64,000 bases of DNA from Curtobacterium sp. MCJR17_055 (GCF_003224335.1 NZ_QKLF01000001.1:434001-498000); one strand, 5' to 3'; shown: positions 16,666 through 24,911, counted from the first letter of the stretch. The notes: generated from the sequence alone by a model not told the origin. Program-made: numbers and translations.

Positions 16666-18507
16666 TCAGTCGCGCGTGTGACGCGGCTTGCGCGCCTCGC
16701 GGTCGTCGCCGTACCCGCGGTCGTCGCGACCACCGCGGTCGTCCCGGTCGCCGTAGCGCCCGCCGTCACGGCGCGGACCGCTGTCACGGCGGATCGGGCC
16801 GCGACGGTCCGGCTGGATCTCGATGAGCTTGCCGCTGATCCGGGTGTCGCGCAGTCGGTCGAGGACGTCCGAGCCCATGTCCGACGGCAGCTCGACGACG
16901 GAGAAGTCCGGACGGATCTGGATCGCACCGAAGTCGTCGCGGCGGAGGCCGCCCTCGTTGGCGAGGGCGCCGACGATCTGCCGGGGCTCGACACGGTGGC
17001 GGCGGCCGACCTCGATGCGGTAGGCCGTCATGGGGACCGAGCGACGTCGGCGGTCGCCGCCGTCGCGCTCACGGTCGCCGTCCCGGGCGGGACGGTCGTC
17101 ACGGCTGCGGCGCTCGTCGCGCTCGGCCTGCTGGCGGACGCGGTCGTCGGCCGGGTCGAGGAGGAGCGGGGTGTCGCCCTGCGCGACGACGGCCAGCGCC
17201 GCGGCGACGTCCGACTCGGGGACGTCGTGGTGCTCGACGTAGTGCCCGATGATGTCGCGGAACGCGGTGATCCGGGACTGCTGCTCGAGGGCCGCGGTGA
17301 TCGCGTCGTCGAAGCGGGTGAGGCGGGTCGAGTTGACGTCCTCGACACTCGGCAACTGCATCTGCGTGAGCGGCTGCCGGGTGGCCTTCTCGATCGCCGA
17401 GAGCAGTCGGCGCTCGCGCGGGGTGACGAAGCTGATCGCGGCACCCGAACGACCCGCGCGACCGGTGCGGCCGATGCGGTGCACGTAGGACTCGGTGTCC
17501 ACCGGGATGTCGAAGTTCACCACGTGCGTGATGCGGTCGACGTCGAGTCCGCGGGCGGCGACGTCGGTCGCGACGAGGATGTCGAGCTTGCCGGACTTCA
17601 GCTGGTTGACCGTGCGCTCACGCTGGGCCTGGGCGACGTCCCCGCTGATGGCGGCGGCGGCGTACCCGCGGGCGCGGAGCTTCTCGGCCAGGGTCTCGGT
17701 CTCGCTCTTCGTGCGGACGAAGATGATCATGCCCTCGAAGTCCTCGACCTCGAGGATGCGCGTGAGGGCGTCGACCTTCTGCGGGTACGAGACGATGAGG
17801 TACCGCTGCGTGGTGTTCGCCGAGGTGGTCGTCTTCGCCTTGACCGTGATCTCGGCCGGGTCGTTGAGGTACTGCTTGGAGATGCGGCGGATCTGCGCGG
17901 GCATCGTCGCGGAGAACAGCGCGACCTGCTTGGTGTCCGGCGTCTCGGCGAGGATCGTCTCGACGTCCTCGGCGAAGCCCATCTTGAGCATCTCGTCGGC
18001 CTCGTCGAGCACGAGGTACTTCAGCTCGGACAGGTCGAGGGTGCCCTTGGCGATGTGGTCCATGATGCGACCCGGCGTGCCCACGACGACGTCGACCCCG
18101 CGTCGCAGGGCGGACAGCTGCACGCCGTACGCCTGGCCGCCGTAGACGGGCAGGACGTGGACGTTCTTCATGTGCGACGCGTACTGCTCGAACGCCTCGC
18201 AGACCTGGAGCGCGAGCTCACGGGTCGGGGACAGCACGAGCGCCTGCGGCAGCTTGGCGCCGGACTCCATGCGGGAGAGCACGGGGAGCGCGAAGGCCGC
18301 GGTCTTGCCGGTGCCGGTCTGGGCGAGGCCGACGACGTCACGGCCCTCGAGCAGGGTGGGGATGGTGGCGGCCTGGATGGCGGAGGGGGTCTCGTACCCG
18401 ATCTCCTTGACGGCCTTGAGGACGGCATCGCTGAGCCCGAGGTCGGCGAAGGTGATCACGGGCTCCTCGTCGACGGCTTCGGTGGGGGTGTTCGTCTCGG
18501 TGCTCAT
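16666..18507 (-). CDS. DEAD-box ATP-dependent RNA helicase, DeaD/CsdA type
   Basis: 613 residues. All helicase motifs are visible: the Q motif (GYETPSAIQAATIP), AQTGTGKT, PTRELA, TPGR, DEAD, SAT, the ARGLD segment and HRIGRTGRAGR. After the second RecA domain comes an Arg/Asp-rich linker and a DbpA-like RNA-binding domain (MTAYRIEVGRRHRVEPRQIV), then a tail of RDDRG-type repeats. This layout fits CsdA/DeaD, which unwinds structured RNA in ribosome assembly and cold adaptation. The ATG at 18507 has no Shine-Dalgarno; the preceding bases are CCTCCT. TACCGT lies seven bases upstream, so a leaderless transcript is likely. No other in-frame start lies close by. Confidence 0.95.
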   Translation of the reverse strand: MSTETNTPTEAVDEEPVITFADLGLSDAVLKAVKEIGYETPSAIQAATIPTLLEGRDVVGLAQTGTGKTAAFALPVLSRMESGAKLPQALVLSPTRELALQVCEAFEQYASHMKNVHVLPVYGGQAYGVQLSALRRGVDVVVGTPGRIMDHIAKGTLDLSELKYLVLDEADEMLKMGFAEDVETILAETPDTKQVALFSATMPAQIRRISKQYLNDPAEITVKAKTTTSANTTQRYLIVSYPQKVDALTRILEVEDFEGMIIFVRTKSETETLAEKLRARGYAAAAISGDVAQAQRERTVNQLKSGKLDILVATDVAARGLDVDRITHVVNFDIPVDTESYVHRIGRTGRAGRSGAAISFVTPRERRLLSAIEKATRQPLTQMQLPSVEDVNSTRLTRFDDAITAALEQQSRITAFRDIIGHYVEHHDVPESDVAAALAVVAQGDTPLLLDPADDRVRQQAERDERRSRDDRPARDGDRERDGGDRRRRSVPMTAYRIEVGRRHRVEPRQIVGALANEGGLRRDDFGAIQIRPDFSVVELPSDMGSDVLDRLRDTRISGKLIEIQPDRRGPIRRDSGPRRDGGRYGDRDDRGGRDDRGYGDDREARKPRHTRD

Positions 18508-18514
18508 AGGAGGA

Positions 18515-18520
18515 ACGGTA
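18515..18520 (-). promoter_or_regulatory. Candidate -10 element (TACCGT) of leaderless helicase gene
   Basis: TACCGT on the minus strand ends seven bases before the helicase ATG. The intervening bases TCCTCCT cannot pair with the anti-Shine-Dalgarno sequence; they resemble it instead. Confidence 0.5.
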
Positions 18521-18562
18521 TCCCGTTTTAGGACCGCACCCCAGACGGCGCGGGGCGGACGG

Positions 18563-18611
18563 GACGGACGGGAGGCCCGTGGCGGCGCCGCCACCGGGCC
18601 TCCCGTCCGTC
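18563..18611. terminator. Hairpin downstream of the SDR gene, GGGAGGCC family
   Basis: Two arms of 24-25 bases pair with a single bulged G, meeting at GGC/GCC in the centre. It lies 11 bases past the stop of the SDR gene and upstream of the helicase start, so it separates the two minus-strand genes. Confidence 0.82.
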
Positions 18612-18622
18612 GTGCGGCCGGT

Positions 18623-19405
18623 TCAGACGACCGACCAACCGCCGTCACTCGGCAGGACCGCTCCGTTGACGTTCGCGGAGTCGTCGCTGAGCAGCCAGGT
18701 GATGGCCGCCGCGAGCTGCTCCGGCTGCGCCACCGGCGGGATCGTGGTCTGCATGATCGGGCCGACCCGACGGGCGGCGTACTCGCTCCGCATCGGGGCC
18801 TCGATGTTCGTCGCGACCGCACCCGGCGCGACCGCGTTCGCGCGGATGCCCTGCGGCCCGTGGAAGAAGGCGACGCTCTTGGTGTACCCCGCGATGGCGT
18901 GCTTGGACGACGTGTACGCGGCGCCCGCGGCGGATGCCTTGAGCGCCGCCTCGGAGGCCACGTTCACGATGGCCCCACGGCCCGCGGCGATCATGAGCGG
19001 GAGCACGGCACGGGTGAGCCGCATCGGCCCGGTGACGTTGACGCTGAACACCCGCTCCCACGTGGCGTCGTCGACCTCGTCCGGCGGCAGGAACGCGTCC
19101 ATGATCCCGGCGACGTTCGCGAGCCCGTCGACACGGTCGCCGGCGACGGCGAGCAGCGCCTCGATCGTCTCGGTGGCTGCGACGTCACCCACGACGGTCT
19201 CGACGTCGAGTCCGGCGCCGTCGACGAGCTCGCTGCGGAGCACGTCGAGCCGGTCGGCGACGACGTCGGTGGCGATCACCCGGCCGCCCTCGGTGGCGAT
19301 GCGGAGGGCGGTCGCGCGGCCGATCCCGGAGCCCGCTCCGGTGACGATCACCGTCCGGCCGGCGAAACGGGCAGCGGACGCGGTGGCTGGTGCTGGGTCG
19401 GTCAT
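18623..19405 (-). CDS. Short-chain dehydrogenase/reductase (SDR)
   Basis: 260 residues from the ATG at 19405, with GAGGAGA upstream. It has the classical SDR layout: the cofactor motif VTGAGSGIGRAT, the structural NVAG motif, Ser in IVNVASEAAL, and the catalytic pair YTSSK. The C-terminus ends in PSDGGWSVV, as usual for the family. The aspartate after the second strand (ATDV) suggests NAD(H) preference. The substrate is unknown. It is divergent from the TetR gene at 19536, and a clear inverted repeat between them suggests repression by that TetR. Confidence 0.92.
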   Translation of the reverse strand: MTDPAPATASAARFAGRTVIVTGAGSGIGRATALRIATEGGRVIATDVVADRLDVLRSELVDGAGLDVETVVGDVAATETIEALLAVAGDRVDGLANVAGIMDAFLPPDEVDDATWERVFSVNVTGPMRLTRAVLPLMIAAGRGAIVNVASEAALKASAAGAAYTSSKHAIAGYTKSVAFFHGPQGIRANAVAPGAVATNIEAPMRSEYAARRVGPIMQTTIPPVAQPEQLAAAITWLLSDDSANVNGAVLPSDGGWSVV

Positions 19406-19468
19406 GGTGTCTCCTCGTCGAGCAGCCGACGGGCGGATCCCACCGGCGACGGTCACCCGTCGGCACAG

Positions 19469-19489
19469 TTCTAGCACTCAGTGCCGGAA
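19469..19489. promoter_or_regulatory. Inverted repeat operator candidate between SDR and TetR genes
   Basis: The core GCACTCAGTGC is a perfect 11-base palindrome around a central C. Flanking TTC and GAA extend the symmetry to 21 bases with two mismatched pairs. On the minus strand a possible -10, TAGAAC, overlaps it. The layout suits the TetR encoded at 19536 repressing the SDR gene. Confidence 0.55.
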
Positions 19490-19523
19490 GTCACCAGTGT
19501 CCGGCGCCCGGACGACCGCGTGG

Positions 19524-19529
19524 CAGGAT
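19524..19529 (+). promoter_or_regulatory. Candidate -10 element (CAGGAT) of a leaderless gene
   Basis: CAGGAT ends six bases before the ATG of the TetR gene at 19536. The same hexamer and a 6-7 base spacing recur at 38089 and 63587. Confidence 0.4.
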
Positions 19530-19535
19530 CGGCCC

Positions 19536-20105
19536 ATGGCAGATCGGCCGACCGGGCGACCCCGCACGATCGACCCGGACCGGGTGTCGCTCGTCGCGCT
19601 CCGCCTGTTCGACGAGCGCGGGTACGACCTCGTCTCGATGGACGAGGTCGCCGCCGCTGCCGGGGTCAGCCGCCGCTCGCTCTTCCGGCTCTTCCCGACG
19701 AAGGCCTCGCTCGTCTGGGGTGGCCTCGACGAGTTCGCGGAGCGCCTCACCGCGGCCCTGGACGCCCGCCCCGCTGCCGAGCCCGCGCGCGCCGGCCTCC
19801 GCGCCGCCTACCGTACGGCCGCCACGTTCCCCGACGCCGTGGTCGAGACGACTCGGCACCGACTCCGGGTGATCCGGGCGAACCCGACCCTCGCCCGCGA
19901 GGCCCCCCGATTCCCCGGAGGCACCGAGGAGCACCTGGTCCGCTTCGTGGCCGAGCACGACGGGGTCCGGGCAGACGGGCTCGCGCCCGCGGTCACCGCA
20001 GCGGTCGTGATCGGGGCGGCGACGGCGGCACTCCGGTGGTGGGCCGAGCAGGACGACGGTCGCCCGGAGGACGTGGTCGACCGGGCGCTGCGCGACCTCT
20101 CCTGA
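19536..20105 (+). CDS. TetR family transcriptional regulator
   Basis: 189 residues. The N-terminal HTH spans about residues 15-60, with the recognition segment VSMDEVAAAAGVSRRSLFRL followed by FPTKASLVWGG. The C-terminal ligand domain is helical and alanine-rich, ending RWWAEQDDGRPEDVVDRALR. There is no ribosome binding site. CAGGAT lies six bases before the ATG, as in other apparently leaderless genes here. It is divergent from the SDR gene, and the palindrome at 19469-19489 is the likely operator. It could also sense substrates of the exporter at 20348, but that gene has its own TetR downstream. Confidence 0.9.
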   Translation: MADRPTGRPRTIDPDRVSLVALRLFDERGYDLVSMDEVAAAAGVSRRSLFRLFPTKASLVWGGLDEFAERLTAALDARPAAEPARAGLRAAYRTAATFPDAVVETTRHRLRVIRANPTLAREAPRFPGGTEEHLVRFVAEHDGVRADGLAPAVTAAVVIGAATAALRWWAEQDDGRPEDVVDRALRDLS

Positions 20106-20111
20106 GGAGAC

Positions 20112-20174
20112 GTCCGCACCGTCCGCACCGTCCGCAAGGTCCGCGAGGTCCGCAAGGTCCGCAAGGTCCGCAAG
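20112..20174 (+). repeat. Seven tandem 9-bp units (GTCCGCAAG type)
   Basis: Units in order are GTCCGCACC twice, GTCCGCAAG, GTCCGCGAG, then GTCCGCAAG three times, with a partial unit after. The array starts six bases past the TetR stop and lies in the 242-base gap before the exporter gene. The rest of the gap holds a TTGCA/TGCAA inverted pair around 20218-20232 and no gene. Confidence 0.85.
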
Positions 20175-20347
20175 GTCCGGGGGGATGGTTGCGTGTTGGA
20201 ACTATCGGGTGTAACTTTGCATCGTCTGCAAGGTTTCACGGCGCGCAGCAGCCCTCGCGATCCGTCCGGATCCCGGCCTCCGCCCGACCTCGCCACCGCC
20301 CGACGACGCGTCCGCCGCCCGGGCACATCGATGAAGAAGGACCCCCA

Positions 20348-22492
20348 TTGTCAACAGCCACCGCAGCGACCTCGGTGCAGGACAGGCACGCCACGACCGC
20401 TGGCGCGCCCGGCCAGCAACCCCTGATGACCCACCGTCAGATCCTGCTCGTCATCTACGGCCTCATGGCGGGCATGTTCCTGTCCTCGCTCGGACAGACC
20501 GTCTTCGGCACCGCGATCCGCACGATCGGTGACGACCTGCACGGGCTCGACCAGCAGGCCTGGGTCACGACGGCGTACCTCATCACGTCGACGATCGCGA
20601 CGCCGATCTACGGCAAGCTCTCGGACGTCTTCGGCCGTCGTCCGCTCTACATCTTCGGCATCGTGGTGTTCATCCTCGGCGCCGTGCTCTCGTCGATGTC
20701 CACCTCGATGCTCATGCTCGCGGCCTTCCGCGCCGTGCAGGGCATCGGTGCCGGTGCACTCATGTCCCTGCCGCTGGCGATCATGGGCGACATCCTCGCC
20801 CCGCGTGAGCGCGCCAAGTACCAGGGCTACTTCCTCGCCGTGTTCGGCATCTCCTCGGTCATCGGCCCGCTCATCGGCGGTCTGCTCGCCGGCGCGTCCG
20901 AGATCCTCTTCATCACCGGCTGGCGCTGGGTGCTCCTCATCAACGTGCCGATCGGCATCGCCGCGCTCGTCATGGTGATCGTCTTCCTGCACCTGCCGAA
21001 AGTGCACGACACGAAGGACAAGCCGGTCGTGGACTGGTGGGGCGCGACCGCGGTCATCGTCACCCTCGTCCCGCTGCTCCTCGTCGCCGAACAGGGCCGC
21101 ACCTGGGGCTGGGGGTCGGCGGCCGCGATCGCCTGCTACGTCATCGGCGCGGTCGGCCTCGTCGCACTGCTGCTCATCGAGTCGAAGATGGGCGACGCGG
21201 CGATCATCCCGCTGAAGCTCTTCCGCTCGGGCACGTTCTCGATGGCGACCGTCATCGGCTTCCTCGTCGGGTTCGCGATGTTCGGCGCGATGCTGACCAT
21301 CCCGCTCTACCTGCAGATCGTCGTCGGCCTCACCCCGACCGAGTCCGGGTTCGCCACGCTCCCCCTCGTCGGCGGCCTCATGATCGCCTCGATCGTCTCC
21401 GGTCAGATCGTCGCCCGCGTCGGCCGGTACCGGGTCTTCCCGGTGATCGGCACCGCGCTCGTCTCCGCCGGGTACGTCGTCCTGACCTTCATGACGATCG
21501 ACAAGCCGCTCTGGTTCCTGATGATCGGCATGTTCCTCATCGGGCTCGGACTCGGTTCGGTCATGCAGTCCCTGACGCTCGCGTCGCAGGGATCGGTCGA
21601 GGCGCGGGACATGGGCGTCGCCACCAGCTCGGCGACCTTCTTCCGCCAGATCGGCGGCACGCTCGGCACCGCCGTGCTCCTGTCGATCCTGTTCTCGGTG
21701 ATGCCGACGAACATCGTCCACGCGACGGCCGACAAGGCCGACCTGACGTCCGCACTCGACGCCGCACTCGACCCGCGGGTCGCCAGCGCGAAGGCGAACC
21801 AGGGCGTCATGGACCAGATCTGGGACCCGATCGTCGACCCGGTCCAGGACAGCATCGGCTCGGGCCTGGCGCGCGCCACCACCGCCGCGAAGCAGGCCGC
21901 CGACCAGGCCGTCACCGAGCAGGTCACCACCGCCGTCCAGGCGCAGGTCGCCGCCGGCACGCTCCCCGCAGCGGCCGCCGAGACCGTCATCGCACAGCAG
22001 GTCTCCGACGCCACCCCGCAGGCGGAGGCCACCGCGCTCGCGACGGCAGCCGACAAGGCGCACGCCAGCGTCGTGGACGGCAAGCTCGCGGTCGACTGGG
22101 AGGACGCCGGACAGCGCACCTACTGGGTCGACCAGGTCGTCCCCGACCTCGCGAAGCAGATCGAGAAGGGCGCGCACGACGACTCGAGCGCATCGGCCAC
22201 CAACGACACCTCGTTCCTGACCGGCGCCGACGCCCGCCTGACCCGCCCGTTCATGGCCGGCTTCAACGCCTCGTCCGTCGCGATCTACTGGGTCGGACTC
22301 GGTGTGATCCTGCTCGCGTTCGTGCTCACCTGGTTCTTCAAGGTGCCGCCGCTGCGGCAGCGCTCGGCCCTGCAGGAGCAGGCGGACATGTCCGCGCAGG
22401 CACAGCTCGAGACCGACGCCGGTCTCGCCGCTGCCGAGGCCGGCTCGTTCACCGGTCCGATGACCGGCTCCACCCCGACCCAGCGTCGGTGA
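20348..22492 (+). CDS. DHA2 family drug/proton antiporter with a long periplasmic-side insertion
   Basis: 714 residues from a TTG start, with AAGGA seven bases upstream. The N-terminal half has motif A (YGKLSDVFGRRP) and motif C-like glycines of the 14-TM DHA2 (EmrB/QacA) class. About 13 hydrophobic segments precede residue 457. Then comes about 175 residues of Ala/Asp/Thr/Gln-rich, predicted helical sequence without membrane segments (roughly 458-634), and a last membrane segment (SVAIYWVGLGVILLAFVLTW). Ordinary DHA2 proteins of about 500 residues lack this insertion. A TetR gene follows 85 bases downstream and probably regulates it. Transported compounds are unknown. Confidence 0.88.
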   Translation: MSTATAATSVQDRHATTAGAPGQQPLMTHRQILLVIYGLMAGMFLSSLGQTVFGTAIRTIGDDLHGLDQQAWVTTAYLITSTIATPIYGKLSDVFGRRPLYIFGIVVFILGAVLSSMSTSMLMLAAFRAVQGIGAGALMSLPLAIMGDILAPRERAKYQGYFLAVFGISSVIGPLIGGLLAGASEILFITGWRWVLLINVPIGIAALVMVIVFLHLPKVHDTKDKPVVDWWGATAVIVTLVPLLLVAEQGRTWGWGSAAAIACYVIGAVGLVALLLIESKMGDAAIIPLKLFRSGTFSMATVIGFLVGFAMFGAMLTIPLYLQIVVGLTPTESGFATLPLVGGLMIASIVSGQIVARVGRYRVFPVIGTALVSAGYVVLTFMTIDKPLWFLMIGMFLIGLGLGSVMQSLTLASQGSVEARDMGVATSSATFFRQIGGTLGTAVLLSILFSVMPTNIVHATADKADLTSALDAALDPRVASAKANQGVMDQIWDPIVDPVQDSIGSGLARATTAAKQAADQAVTEQVTTAVQAQVAAGTLPAAAAETVIAQQVSDATPQAEATALATAADKAHASVVDGKLAVDWEDAGQRTYWVDQVVPDLAKQIEKGAHDDSSASATNDTSFLTGADARLTRPFMAGFNASSVAIYWVGLGVILLAFVLTWFFKVPPLRQRSALQEQADMSAQAQLETDAGLAAAEAGSFTGPMTGSTPTQRR

Positions 22493-22577
22493 CCACCCGG
22501 GCCGCCCGTCCGCTCGCCGTCCCCTCGGCTGCGCGCGGGCGGCCCGTCCTCGTCTCTCCCACCCCGGAGGTCCTCCC

Positions 22578-23195
22578 GTGACCACCACGGCAGCACCCGC
22601 ACACCCCGACGGCACCGAGCCGTGCACGCTCCGCGAGCGCAAGAAGCAGCAGACGCGCCAGGCGATCCACGACGCCGCCCTGACGCGCGTCACCGAGCAG
22701 GGGCTCGACGGCGTCACCGTCGAACAGATCTGCGCGGACGCCGACGTCTCCCCCCGGACGTTCTTCAACTACTTCTCGTCGAAGGCGCACGCCGCGATCG
22801 GGCTCGACACCGTCGAGGTCCCCGACGTCGTGCGGGACCGGTTCGCAGCCGCGGACGGCCGGCTCGTCGACGACGTCTGCACCCTCGTCGCGGACACCGT
22901 CCCGCTCGCCGCCGACCGCGCCCGCGCGAAGGAGCTCCTCGTCCGTCGCCCCGAGATGACCTCGATGGTGATGCGCTGGATGGCCGAGTCCCGTCAGGCC
23001 CTCATCGCCGCGGTCACCACCCGGACGGACGAGGACACCGCCCGCACGGCGGTCGCCCTCGTCATGTCGGCGCTGTCCGAGGCCGCCCACCGCTTCACCG
23101 TGCAGTCCCAGGCGGACCTGGCCGTCCGCCTCCGCGCCGTCGTCGCCGAGATGGTCGCGCTCGCAACCGCTGCGCCCGCCACGACCGAACGCTGA
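22578..23195 (+). CDS. TetR family regulator, probably of the upstream exporter
   Basis: 205 residues from a GTG with GGAGG eleven bases upstream. The HTH lies at about residues 24-70, with VEQICADADVSPRTFFNYFS as the recognition region. The ligand domain is helical. The sequence RKKQQTRQAIHDAALTRVTE is typical of regulators linked to efflux genes. It directly follows the DHA2 exporter on the same strand and is likely co-transcribed and autoregulated. It resembles the TetR at 46389 (SPRSFFNYF), which is also paired with a DHA2 exporter. Confidence 0.9.
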   Translation: MTTTAAPAHPDGTEPCTLRERKKQQTRQAIHDAALTRVTEQGLDGVTVEQICADADVSPRTFFNYFSSKAHAAIGLDTVEVPDVVRDRFAAADGRLVDDVCTLVADTVPLAADRARAKELLVRRPEMTSMVMRWMAESRQALIAAVTTRTDEDTARTAVALVMSALSEAAHRFTVQSQADLAVRLRAVVAEMVALATAAPATTER

Positions 23196-23220
23196 CGCGC
23201 GGCGTCGTCGGGACGCCGGA

Positions 23221-23250
23221 CGGGAGGCCCACCCGGCCCCGCGCCTCCCG
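23221..23250. terminator. Weak hairpin, degenerate GGGAGGCC family member
   Basis: GGGAGGC at 23222-23228 can pair with GCCTCCC at 23243-23249. The flanking bases do not extend the stem well. It lies in the convergent gap between the TetR gene and the AraC gene at 23288. Confidence 0.45.
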
Positions 23251-23251
23251 G

Positions 23252-23291
23252 CCCGTCAGCCCGTCAGCCCGTCAGCCCGTCAGCCCGTCAG
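23252..23291. repeat. Five tandem 8-bp units (CCCGTCAG) overlapping the end of the AraC gene
   Basis: Five identical CCCGTCAG units. On the minus strand each reads CTGACGGG and contains TGA; the stop codon of the AraC gene is in the first unit encountered (23290-23288). The other four units lie just past the gene. Confidence 0.9.
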
Positions 23292-24493
23292 GAGCGTCGC
23301 TCCGGCCAGCCTCCGCGACGGCGACGGTCGCGGAGCTCACGGAGGAAGGCGCTGGGCGTCGTGCCCCGCTCCTCCCGGAAGAGCTGCTGCAGGCGTCGCG
23401 GCCGGAGGCCGGCCGCCGCCGCGATGTCGGCCACCGAGCACGCCCCGTCCAGGTGCGCCTCGATGTAGTCGACCGCCCGCCGGATCCGCCACGACGACCC
23501 GCCGTCGGGGCGCTGCGACGTCGACGCACGCAGCGTCGCCGAGGGGTCCTCGCCGAACCGCGCGCGGTAGGCGACGGCGAACCGGCTCGGGTTCGTGAAC
23601 CGCCAGGTCCGGGCCACCTCGAGCACGCTGTTCGGCGACGCACCGCGGAGGAGCTCCCGCCGGACCTCGTCCAGGCGGTGGTCGCGCAGGAACCCGTTCG
23701 GCGTGACGCCGAGGGTGCGGGCGAACACCTCCTGCAGGCCGCGCTCGCTGAGTCCGGCTGCGGCCGCGATGGCCGGGACGGAGGGGCGGTCGCGTGCGTG
23801 CTCCTCGATGAACGCGATGGCGTCCCGGATCCGGCTCGCGGTCGGGACGTCGTCGCCACGGTCCCGCACGGGGAAGGTGTCGAGCACGACCGTGGCGAGC
23901 CGGCGGTTCAGGGCCGTCCGCATCGCGCCGCGCACCCGGTCGTCCATGAGCGTCGGGCTGACCTCACGGAGCAGACGCCGGAGCGGCCCGTACCGCGCGA
24001 TGCGTTCGTCCTGCTGGTCGAACAGCACCGGCCCCGAGGGCATCCGGTAGCCGAGCTCGGCCGCGGTCCGGCGCAGGAACGCGTCCGAGATGTGCACGCC
24101 GTTGTAGACCGTGCCCTCGGAGGCGAAGCGGTACGCCTCGGACGCAGAGGCGATGTAGGGCGTCCCCGGCTCGATCACCCGGGACCGGTCCGCGAAGTGC
24201 ATCTCGAGGCGGCCCTGCTGGAGCCAGAACAGCACGTGGTCGTCCCGCGGACCGATCACGCCACCACGACGGCCGCCGTGCGCGTTCATCGTGCGGAGCG
24301 TCAGGTCGGCGTCGCCGATCAGCGAGTACTCGTACCGCGTGCCCTCGGTCGCGAACGCGTCCGTGACCGTCGCGGTCGCCCCGACGAGGTCCCGACCGGA
24401 GTACTCGGACCGGAAGATCGCCGTGTAGTCCGCTCCCCCGGCGTCCGTGAACCGCTGTCGGCGGAACCCGTTGTCGTCGTCGATCGGTGGCAC
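23288..24493 (-). CDS. AraC family regulator with one complete and one half DNA-binding domain
   Basis: 401 residues from a GTG at 24493. Residues 1-215 are a sensing region with an AraC-binding-like core (HVLFWLQQGRLEMHFADRSR). A complete AraC HTH pair occupies about 220-322 (VPAIAAAAGLSERGLQEVFA, then SVLEVARTWRFTNPSRFAVA). A second copy of the first HTH only follows at 335-390 (SVADIAAAAGLRPRRLQQLF). The normal family length is about 300 residues with one domain, so the C-terminus looks like a partial domain duplication. No ribosome binding site is visible; GATGAT lies six bases before the start. It ends inside an 8-base tandem repeat. The target is unknown. Confidence 0.85.
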   Translation of the reverse strand: MPPIDDDNGFRRQRFTDAGGADYTAIFRSEYSGRDLVGATATVTDAFATEGTRYEYSLIGDADLTLRTMNAHGGRRGGVIGPRDDHVLFWLQQGRLEMHFADRSRVIEPGTPYIASASEAYRFASEGTVYNGVHISDAFLRRTAAELGYRMPSGPVLFDQQDERIARYGPLRRLLREVSPTLMDDRVRGAMRTALNRRLATVVLDTFPVRDRGDDVPTASRIRDAIAFIEEHARDRPSVPAIAAAAGLSERGLQEVFARTLGVTPNGFLRDHRLDEVRRELLRGASPNSVLEVARTWRFTNPSRFAVAYRARFGEDPSATLRASTSQRPDGGSSWRIRRAVDYIEAHLDGACSVADIAAAAGLRPRRLQQLFREERGTTPSAFLRELRDRRRRGGWPERRS

Positions 24494-24499
24494 CGCGAC

Positions 24500-24505
24500 A
24501 TCATC
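24500..24505 (-). promoter_or_regulatory. Candidate -10 hexamer (GATGAT) of a leaderless gene
   Basis: GATGAT on the minus strand ends six bases before the GTG start at 24493. The same hexamer and spacing precede the WYL regulator at 40093. It is a weaker match to TAnnnT than the other cases. Confidence 0.3.
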
Positions 24506-24580
24506 CCATCCGGGGAACGCGGACCGTGACCGTCGTCCGCGGAGGGCCGGTCCGGGCGGCGCCGGTCCGGGCGCGACCCG

Positions 24581-24841
24581 TCAGCTCCGGAAGAGCGGCG
24601 CCCAGAACGCGTCCGGCCCGTCCTGCTGCACGGCCTCGCCGTCGAACCGGAACCCGTAGCCGCCGACGAAGTCCGCGGCGGCTGCGAGTTCGTCGACCCC
24701 GTCGTCCTGCGTGTGGTCGAAGAGGTGCACGCCGTGCCCCATCGGGACGCCGCTGTCGCTCACGATGGTGAGGTCCCAGCGGCCCTCCTCGGCGCGTTCG
24801 ATGCGGACGACGGCGGCCTGGTCGGCGGTGAAGTCGGACAT
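24581..24841 (-). CDS. Small hypothetical protein, 86 residues
   Basis: Starts MSDFTADQAAVVRIERAEEG and ends PDAFWAPLFRS. It is acidic, mixed alpha/beta, and has no signal peptide, membrane segment or cysteine. TAGGCT lies seven bases before the ATG with no ribosome binding site, again like a leaderless gene. I do not recognise the family. It stands between two AraC genes on the same strand and shows no coupling to either. Confidence 0.65.
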   Translation of the reverse strand: MSDFTADQAAVVRIERAEEGRWDLTIVSDSGVPMGHGVHLFDHTQDDGVDELAAAADFVGGYGFRFDGEAVQQDGPDAFWAPLFRS

Positions 24842-24848
24842 GACGCCG

Positions 24849-24854
24849 AGCCTA
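24849..24854 (-). promoter_or_regulatory. Candidate -10 element (TAGGCT) of a leaderless gene
   Basis: TAGGCT on the minus strand ends seven bases before the ATG at 24841. No ribosome binding site intervenes. Confidence 0.45.
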
Positions 24855-24873
24855 CGCACGCGCGCCGGGTGCG

Positions 24874-24911
24874 GCGCCGGGAGCACGCGCGCCGGGAGCA
24901 CGCGCGCCGGG
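24874..24911. repeat. Two and a half 15-bp GC-rich tandem units
   Basis: GCGCCGGGAGCACGC occurs at 24874-24888 and 24889-24903, followed by a partial unit and a diverged copy to about 24925. It lies in the gap between the small genes at 24581 and 24951. Confidence 0.75.

Noticed and set aside
20112..20184. Possible CRISPR-like array
   Set aside because: Units are contiguous 9-mers without spacers and no cas gene is present. The 8-mer array at 23252 was rejected for the same reason.
19481..20347. Extension of the DHA2 exporter over the TetR gene
   Set aside because: The region is the shifted frame of the TetR gene and of the 9-bp repeat. The TTG at 20348 has a ribosome binding site.
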